DNA from: Pseudomonas fluorescens NCIMB 11764
Lineage (GTDB): Bacteria; Pseudomonadota; Gammaproteobacteria; Pseudomonadales; Pseudomonadaceae
Direction: 5' to 3'
DNA length: 64,000 bases
Assembly: GCF_000293885.2 (NCBI RefSeq)
Contig: NZ_CP010945.1
Coordinates: 2,686,001 to 2,750,000 of the forward strand
In this document: one piece after another, positions 59,521 to 64,000 of the stretch
How positions within the stretch are numbered: position 1 is the stretch's first letter
How the letters are laid out: every line of letters begins with the position of its first letter
Notes under the pieces: model-generated
Database searches by the model: none
Told to the model about the DNA's origin: nothing
Seen by the model: the letters and a program-made list of their open reading frames with translations, nothing else
Made by a program: the position numbers and the translations under genes

Positions 59521-59824
59521 TGACCCAAGGGAAACAAGTAATTTAGGTATGTGGTGGTTAGAAAGCAGTTACAGCCCGCACGCGATGCGGTTTTGAGCAC
59601 TTACTTGGTACTGGCTTTTTGGAGTAAGAAGGGGAGTAATTTTTTAATAACTATATGATTTATATAGATATTTTATTTTCGTTTTCTGACCATGATGAAA
59701 GGTAATGTTATTTCTAGATATTACTTAAAACTTACCTAATCAAATCGTCTACAAGCCTTGTGTTCTTTGGCTTTCAGAAGGGGGGAGGAAAAACTTACCA
59801 AAAATACCTGTTTCCCGTGGGTCA
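59521..59824. repeat. 32-bp imperfect inverted repeat, ~240 bp apart
   Basis: The left copy (59521-59552) and the reverse complement of the right copy (59793-59824) match at 27 of 32 positions, including GTTTCCC(T/G)TGGGTCA. The spacer is AT-rich. Role unknown. Confidence 0.7.
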
Positions 59825-59899
59825 ACATAAAAACGGGACTGGCTATAGAGGGAGGGCGGCGGCAGGTTCTCGCTCATGCAACAGCTCGCTTACACGCAA

Positions 59900-59920
59900 A
59901 CTGTCACCGGAACTGTCACC
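59900..59920. promoter_or_regulatory. Integrase arm-type sites, right
   Basis: Two ACTGTCACC repeats (59900-59908 and 59912-59920), matching the pair at 23110-23131. They lie 48 bp from the attR core. Confidence 0.65.
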
Positions 59921-59967
59921 AAACACGCTAAGGCTCAAACTGACACGTCTGGAGCCCTTGAAAATAG

Positions 59968-60014
59968 TGGAGCGGGTGAAGGGAATCGAACCCTCGTTAT
60001 CAGCTTGGGAAGCT
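59968..60014. repeat. attR core (47 bp)
   Basis: The 3' 47 bp of tRNA-Gly(CCC), identical to attL. Integration restored the 3' end of the gene at this side. Confidence 0.95.
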
Positions 60015-60041
60015 GGAGTAATGCCATTATACGACACCCGC
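59968..60041 (-). tRNA. tRNA-Gly(CCC)
   Basis: A 74-nt gene including encoded CCA. Acceptor stem GCGGGTG/CACCCGC, anticodon loop TTCCCAA with anticodon CCC (reads GGG), T-loop GGTTCGATTCC. The 3' end lies in attR. Confidence 0.95.
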
Positions 60042-60148
60042 TCAGAGCGGCTGACTTTGTACCAGATGTGCGCGTGGAAATGAAGTTTTTCTTTGCGCGG
60101 GATGGCTTTAGCGCAGGTGAATCAAGACATCGGACCGGGTGACGGTCG

Positions 60149-60216
60149 TTCGCGGGCAAGCCTCGCGCCTACAGGAATGCGTTTAACGCTATAGGGCGAA
60201 GCTTGCTCGCGATGAC
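60149..60216. repeat. REP pair
   Basis: TTCGCGGGCAAGCCTCGCGC and the inverted GCGAAGCTTGCTCGCGATGAC, between tRNA-Gly and phaG. Back in chromosomal sequence. Confidence 0.75.
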
Positions 60217-60222
60217 GCTGTT

Positions 60223-61107
60223 TCAGATTGCGAATGCATGGTGGTCCTGGACGTAGTGGTAACGCGGTCGGCTTGCCTGTTGCTCAGGTTTCAGGAAACC
60301 CAGCAATGCGTTGCGACTGTCTCGGCAGGCGGCTTTGTGTTCCATGTCGAGAAAGTGGCCCGTCGCATCCAGCGTCGTGAAGGTGGCTTGTTTCACGTGG
60401 TCGGCGAACAACCGGGCACCATCGGCGGCGGTGTATTCGTCCCATTCGCCGTTCATGAACAGCACTGGCACGTTGATTTGCTCAGCGGCTTTGAAGAAGC
60501 ATTGGCGGTCGCTGTGCAGCAGGTCGCTGATGTGGAAGTGCATCTGCCCGTATTCATGATCGGCCAGGCTGCTGACGTGCCGGTAGTTGAAGCGCTTGAA
60601 CAGGGTCGGCAGGTGTTTGCCGATGGTGCTGTTCACCAGGTTGCCGACCCGGTCGCCGTCACGGCTGCCGAGGTAGTCAACACCGCGCTCGAGGTAGTCG
60701 AGCATGTGCGCGTTGATCTCCGGGGAGAACGAGCTGATCACGGCTTTTTCGATGCGCCGTGGCCGTTGGGCGAGGGCGACCAGGGTCGCGGCGCCGCCCC
60801 AGGAAAACGACAGCACGTGTTCGGCGGCGAAGTGGTCGATCAGCTCCAGGAGGATCTGCCCTTCGACTTCCTTGGTCAGCAATTTCTCATGCAGGTTGTG
60901 GGCTTTTGACTTGCCCGCGTAGGGCTGGTCGTAGCAGACCACATTGAACTGCGGGTGCAGGTTTTTCACGGTTTGTGCAAACGACGCAGTCGTGGCCATC
61001 GAGCCGTTGACCAAGATAATGGTCTTCTCTGCGGCGTCTGCGCGATAGAACTCCGTGTAAACCCGATACTGACCCTGTATATCCAGCACAGCGATTTCTG
61101 GCCTCAT
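60223..61107 (-). CDS. phaG: PhaG, (R)-3-hydroxyacyl-ACP:CoA transacylase/thioesterase
   Basis: A 294-residue alpha/beta-hydrolase that links fatty-acid synthesis to medium-chain polyhydroxyalkanoate precursors. It starts MRPEIAVLDIQGQYRVYTEF, as in P. putida PhaG. The nucleophile is in LSFSWGGAATLVAL, the acid in NGEWDEYTAADGA and the His in DATGHFLDMEHKAAC. The HX4D-like segment around KHLPTLFKRFNYRHVSSL is family-typical. ATG 61107 follows CAGGAG. RhlA is the close relative; the N-terminus and C-terminal HHAFAI favour PhaG. Confidence 0.93.
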   Translation of the reverse strand: MRPEIAVLDIQGQYRVYTEFYRADAAEKTIILVNGSMATTASFAQTVKNLHPQFNVVCYDQPYAGKSKAHNLHEKLLTKEVEGQILLELIDHFAAEHVLSFSWGGAATLVALAQRPRRIEKAVISSFSPEINAHMLDYLERGVDYLGSRDGDRVGNLVNSTIGKHLPTLFKRFNYRHVSSLADHEYGQMHFHISDLLHSDRQCFFKAAEQINVPVLFMNGEWDEYTAADGARLFADHVKQATFTTLDATGHFLDMEHKAACRDSRNALLGFLKPEQQASRPRYHYVQDHHAFAI

Positions 61108-61421
61108 GTCATAAGACTCCTGGCAAGCGGGTATGCGCGCAAATGAGATTGCACGAGCTTTGTGACAGGTAGGCATACGCCTGGAATTTTGGAGGCCCAT
61201 GTCGATCCATTGCAGTCCGGTCGACGGGTATTGTTATTGGCGGGCAGTCTGCCGGTCTGAGGCGGAACCTGAGGGTTCTCTAACCGACAAAAAGTTTCTT
61301 AGAAGTATGTTGTGACTCGTCAGTCACATTTCGGCTGACGACCTGATTCAAGCAGGGGAGAGGGGTTCGCGCAAGTGCCATTGGTAAATTGTTCGACAAC
61401 TTCTGCTGAGCGGTAGGCTGC
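61108..61421. other. Gene-free stretch upstream of phaG
   Basis: About 310 bp between rsuA and phaG. It should hold the phaG promoter. It contains small inverted pieces (CTCGTCAGTCACATTTCGGCTGACGA), but no operator or RNA I can name. Confidence 0.4.
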
Positions 61422-62114
61422 TTAGATCAAATGGATCTCTTCGGTGCGCAACGCGCGGTATTCGCCCGGTTTTAGCGCGTTATCGAGCACCAGCGGGCCC
61501 ATGCGTTCGCGGTGCAGGCGCAGCACTTTGTTGTCGAAGTGGCCGAACATCCGCTTCACCTGGTGATAACGGCCTTCGACGATGCTCAGTCGTGCCGATG
61601 TCGGCCCGAGCACGATCAGCTCGGCCGGTTGGGTAGTGAGGTCTTCAAAGGCGAAGTACAGGCCTTCTGTGAATTTCAGTGCGTATTCCGGGCCGATCTC
61701 CTGTTCCGTCTCGACGTAATAGACCTTGGGCAGTTTGGTCTGCGGTTGAGTCAGGCGTCGCGACCAGCTGCCGTCGTTGGTGATCAGCATCAGACCGGTG
61801 GTGTTGAAGTCGAGGCGGCCGGCGATGTGCAGGTCTTGCTTGTCCGGTTCGTGGATCAGATCGAGGACGGTCGGGTGTTCCGTGTCGCGGGTGGCGCTGA
61901 CGCATCCGGGCGGTTTGTGCAGCATGAAGTAGCGGGCGGGTTTGCCGACTTGCAGAACTTCTTCATCGACCTCGACACGGCTGAATTCCAGCACCTCGGC
62001 ATGCGGGTCGCTGACGACTTTTCCGTCAACCCGCACGCGCTTTTCCACCAGCAACAGGCGAACCTGCTGACGGTTGAAGCGGGGCAGGTTGCTGAGGAAG
62101 CGGTCAACGCGCAT
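61422..62114 (-). CDS. rsuA: 16S rRNA pseudouridine(516) synthase
   Basis: A 230-residue pseudouridine synthase of the RsuA/RluB/E/F family. N-terminal S4 domain (MRVDRFLSNLPRFNRQQVRLLLVEKRVRVDGKVV), catalytic motif GRLDFNTTGLMLITNDG with the Asp, and KLPKVYYVET. It modifies U516 of 16S rRNA. Single gene. Confidence 0.9.
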   Translation of the reverse strand: MRVDRFLSNLPRFNRQQVRLLLVEKRVRVDGKVVSDPHAEVLEFSRVEVDEEVLQVGKPARYFMLHKPPGCVSATRDTEHPTVLDLIHEPDKQDLHIAGRLDFNTTGLMLITNDGSWSRRLTQPQTKLPKVYYVETEQEIGPEYALKFTEGLYFAFEDLTTQPAELIVLGPTSARLSIVEGRYHQVKRMFGHFDNKVLRLHRERMGPLVLDNALKPGEYRALRTEEIHLI

Positions 62115-62171
62115 GAATTGAGATCGGCAGGAAAAGGGCCGCGCATCTTACGCGATCCGCCGGGCCGCTGC

Positions 62172-62366
62172 TTACAACTGCGACTCGACCTGCGCGCAGC
62201 GTGGGCACAGGCAGGATTGGTCGCGCAGCTCGGCGGGCAGCGCTTCGAGTACCGCCGGGTCGATGCTGACGCTGTAGCACCAGCAGGGCCGATCGGCGGT
62301 TCGCGGGTCGGCCAGGGTGCAGGCATTGGAGGCGCCGCAAGCGGGGCAGATTTCAGGCTTGTTCAT
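62172..62366 (-). CDS. Cysteine-rich CWC family protein
   Basis: A 64-residue protein with Cys pairs in CPACGASNACTLADPRTADRPCWCYSV and CLCPRC, the Cys-rich CWC pattern; probably binds zinc. Lies between rsuA and the cyclase gene, same strand, likely co-transcribed with one of them. Function unknown. Confidence 0.85.
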   Translation of the reverse strand: MNKPEICPACGASNACTLADPRTADRPCWCYSVSIDPAVLEALPAELRDQSCLCPRCAQVESQL

Positions 62367-62372
62367 GTAGGA

Positions 62373-63860
62373 CTATGCATAACTGGTGTGAGGCATTTCC
62401 GCGCAGGTACGGTTACGGCCGGATTGCTTGGCCCGATACATCGCATGATCGGCCCGAGAGAGCAGGGTGTGCAAGGTGTCATCCGGTTGCAAAGTGGTCA
62501 AGCCGATGCTCACGGTCAAGTGCAAGGCCTGATCGTTGTAGGCATAACGCTGTTCCTCGACATGTTGGCGAATTTTCTCGGCGATCTTCAGACCGGTCTC
62601 ACCGTCCGTGTCCTTGAGCAACACGATGAACTCTTCACCGCCCCAGCGACAAACAATGTCGGAATGGCGCAGGCAACTCTCCAGGTCCCGTGCGAAGCCG
62701 ATCAGCACCTGATCGCCGGCGAGGTGACCGTAGGTGTCGTTCAAGGCCTTGAAGTGGTCCAGGTCCAGCAGCAACGCGGTCAGCGGTTTCGGTTCGCGTT
62801 GGGCTTCGTGCATGGCTTGCGCGGCCAGCAGGTCGAAGCCGCGACGGTTCGGCAGTTCGGTGAGGCTGTCGAGCGTCGCCTGCGCCTGGATCTTGCCCTG
62901 ATAGCGTTTGATCACCCGGTTGAGCAGCATCAGCACGATCAGCGTGACGAGCAGGCAGATCAGCAGGTTGAGGTACAGCGACTGACGGATTTCACTCAGG
63001 GCGCCGTCTTCGCGCTTGTCGACGAACAGGTACCAGTTCAGCTCCGGAATGAACCGCACGTTGAGGAAATGCCCCTGGCCCTGGACGGAATATTCGTAGC
63101 TGCCGCTGTGGGGCTTGGGCAACTGGCTAACCAGGCCCGTCATGCTCTCGAGTTCGCTGAGTTTTTGCCCGATATGCGCACCCTGGGGGCCACCCTCGGC
63201 GCCGGTGAGCACCAGTCGACCGAAGCTGTCGACGAAATACACACTGCGTTGATAGCGCTGTTGATACTTGTCGATCAGCTTGATCACCGCATCCACCGTC
63301 AGGCCGACGCCCGCCGCACCGATGAAACGGTTGTTGTAGTCGTAGACCTTGTAGTTGATGAAGAAGGTCAGGTTGTCCTTGTTGGCAAGATCCGGGTCGA
63401 CGTTGATCTCGTAGGGATCGGCCATGTCACGCACGCGGAAATACCAGGCGTCGCGCGGTTCATTGGCCTTGACCTGCTTGAGCACGCCTTTGGCGTGGTA
63501 GTAGGTGAGCGTGCCGTTGGAGACGAAAAATGCGGTGTAGGCGCCGTAGTGGGTCATGACCTCGTTGAGGTAGCGGGTCATCTGGTCGGGGTCGTTTTCG
63601 CCGTTGACCACCCAGTCGCGCATGAAGGTATCGCGGGACATCATCGAGGAAATCAGGATCGGTCTGACGAGGTCTTTCTGGATTTCCGAATAGACCGTGT
63701 CCGACGTCAGCGGCAGCTCGGTGTTGACGATGTTGTCGCGGATCGAGGCGCGCGAGGCGTAGTAGCTCAGGAATGACGTGGCGAGAAACCCCGCGCCCAG
63801 CAGCGCGATCAGCGTGAGGACCAGCGAACGTTGCGAATACAGCGGCGAGTGAAGCGGCAT
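62373..63860 (-). CDS. Membrane diguanylate cyclase with Cache sensor
   Basis: A 495-residue inner-membrane c-di-GMP synthase. One N-terminal helix (LVLTLIALLGAGFLATSFLSY), a periplasmic dCache-like domain (~40-290, INYKVYDYNNRFIGAAGVGLTVD), a second helix (LYLNLLICLLVTLIVLMLLN, ~300), and a GGDEF domain (~330-490) with active site RWGGEEFIVLL. Inhibitory-site-like residues SCLRHSD precede it. No EAL domain. A periplasmic small molecule is the likely input. Confidence 0.9.
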   Translation of the reverse strand: MPLHSPLYSQRSLVLTLIALLGAGFLATSFLSYYASRASIRDNIVNTELPLTSDTVYSEIQKDLVRPILISSMMSRDTFMRDWVVNGENDPDQMTRYLNEVMTHYGAYTAFFVSNGTLTYYHAKGVLKQVKANEPRDAWYFRVRDMADPYEINVDPDLANKDNLTFFINYKVYDYNNRFIGAAGVGLTVDAVIKLIDKYQQRYQRSVYFVDSFGRLVLTGAEGGPQGAHIGQKLSELESMTGLVSQLPKPHSGSYEYSVQGQGHFLNVRFIPELNWYLFVDKREDGALSEIRQSLYLNLLICLLVTLIVLMLLNRVIKRYQGKIQAQATLDSLTELPNRRGFDLLAAQAMHEAQREPKPLTALLLDLDHFKALNDTYGHLAGDQVLIGFARDLESCLRHSDIVCRWGGEEFIVLLKDTDGETGLKIAEKIRQHVEEQRYAYNDQALHLTVSIGLTTLQPDDTLHTLLSRADHAMYRAKQSGRNRTCAEMPHTSYA

Positions 63861-63978
63861 GACGATTCCGTTGGCAGTGACCCGTTGGGGAGCATTCTAG
63901 TGGGACTGCGGGGAAATAACTGCGGGATTTGTGGGGTGAATCGGTCGGGATCAGGTGCGATAGCGTCTGTGCGGACGC

Positions 63979-64000
63979 CATCGCGGGCAAGCCCGCTCCC
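63979..64000. repeat. REP sequence cut by the window edge
   Basis: CATCGCGGGCAAGCCCGCTCCC, the same REP type as at 8672. Continues beyond the window. Confidence 0.75.

Larger units (their letters stand above)
59354..59967. other. Gene-free right arm of the prophage
   Basis: About 610 bp without a supported gene, AT-rich from 59,640 to 59,760. It carries a diverged 32-bp inverted repeat (59521-59552 and 59793-59824) and the right integrase arm sites. It lies between cos and the attachment core. Confidence 0.5.
22936..60014. mobile_element. Complete P2-like prophage (~37.1 kb)
   Basis: Bounded by a 47-bp direct repeat of the 3' part of tRNA-Gly(CCC). Contents: tyrosine integrase, AlpA-like regulator, repressor and divergent early operon, primase-helicase, Ogr activator, a full P2-type tail, baseplate, lysis and head gene set in P2 order, terminase and portal, a cos sequence, and two AT-rich cargo regions. 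The Ogr family, the D/U/T/E/FII/FI and Q/P/O/N/M/L sets and the cos similarity place it with P2-like myoviruses such as phiCTX. I see no broken structural gene, so it may be inducible. Confidence 0.95.

Noticed and set aside
59760..60083. A 107-codon plus-strand frame through attR and the tRNA
   Set aside because: It crosses the tRNA gene and the arm sites and has no family; not a gene.
60223..61107. RhlA rather than PhaG
   Set aside because: The N- and C-termini and length match PhaG, and no rhlB follows.
61512..63776. A 754-codon open frame on the plus strand opposite rsuA and the diguanylate cyclase
   Set aside because: Low-complexity His/Gln/Val-rich translation, and it lies antisense to two clear genes; an artefact of high GC.
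1..64000. CRISPR array or cas genes
   Set aside because: No regularly spaced repeats were seen; the repeats present are REPs, att sites and operators.

Overview
The window is a piece of a Pseudomonas chromosome, most likely from the P. fluorescens/P. putida side of the genus. Evidence: REP/REPIN palindromes typical of that group between genes, a PhaG transacylase, a FosA very like the pseudomonad enzyme, tandem AidA/PixA genes, and a tRNA-Gly(CCC) gene used as a phage attachment site. All calls come from reading the sequence; no database search was run.

Positions 1-22,900 are ordinary and accessory chromosome. In order: a DJ-1/PfpI protein, a ribbon-helix-helix protein and a YegP-type protein; an IS481-family element inserted into a REPIN; an aldolase pair (DapA-like and class II) divergent from an XRE-cupin regulator with a palindromic operator; a SIR2-like DUF4917 protein; an iron alcohol dehydrogenase; a LysR gene followed by a CoA-transferase / HMG-CoA-lyase-like / MFS operon; a YdcZ-type exporter divergent from a LysR gene; fosA; a LysE exporter; a PAS-GAF-GGDEF protein; small stress proteins; two AidA/PixA genes; tam; a DUF3077-like gene behind a structured leader; and hicAB.

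Positions 22,936-60,014 are a complete-looking P2-like (phiCTX-like) prophage bounded by a 47-bp repeat of the 3' part of tRNA-Gly(CCC). From left to right: attL, integrase, an AT-rich HNH_5 gene, then a leftward early operon (BcepMu gp16-like, CII, Ogr, two small genes, primase-helicase, two small genes, AlpA) divergent from the repressor. The tail, baseplate, lysis and head genes follow in P2 order (D U T E' E FII FI ... H I J W V S R lysis X L M N O on the minus strand; P and Q on the plus strand). Next come an AT-rich three-gene minus-strand cassette (DGQHR-domain protein, unknown protein, D12-class DNA adenine methyltransferase), an antirepressor operon behind the second copy of the structured leader, a P2-like cos sequence, a gene-free arm, and attR with the intact tRNA. 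Late operons share a TGT-N13-ACA box that fits the Ogr activator encoded in the early operon. A 17-bp operator is shared by the repressor region and the integrase promoter. No essential P2-type function appears to be missing.

Positions 60,220-64,000 return to chromosome: phaG, rsuA, a small Cys-rich protein and a membrane diguanylate cyclase.

The strongest candidates for undescribed biology are: (1) the DGQHR / unknown / methyltransferase cassette beside portal gene Q, a position like the P2 tin/old defence region; (2) a ~112-nt structured RNA leader present once on the chromosome and once in the prophage, with compensatory base changes supporting a hairpin, a pseudoknot and a third stem, and with a possible Shine-Dalgarno switch; (3) the HNH_5 cargo gene beside the integrase.
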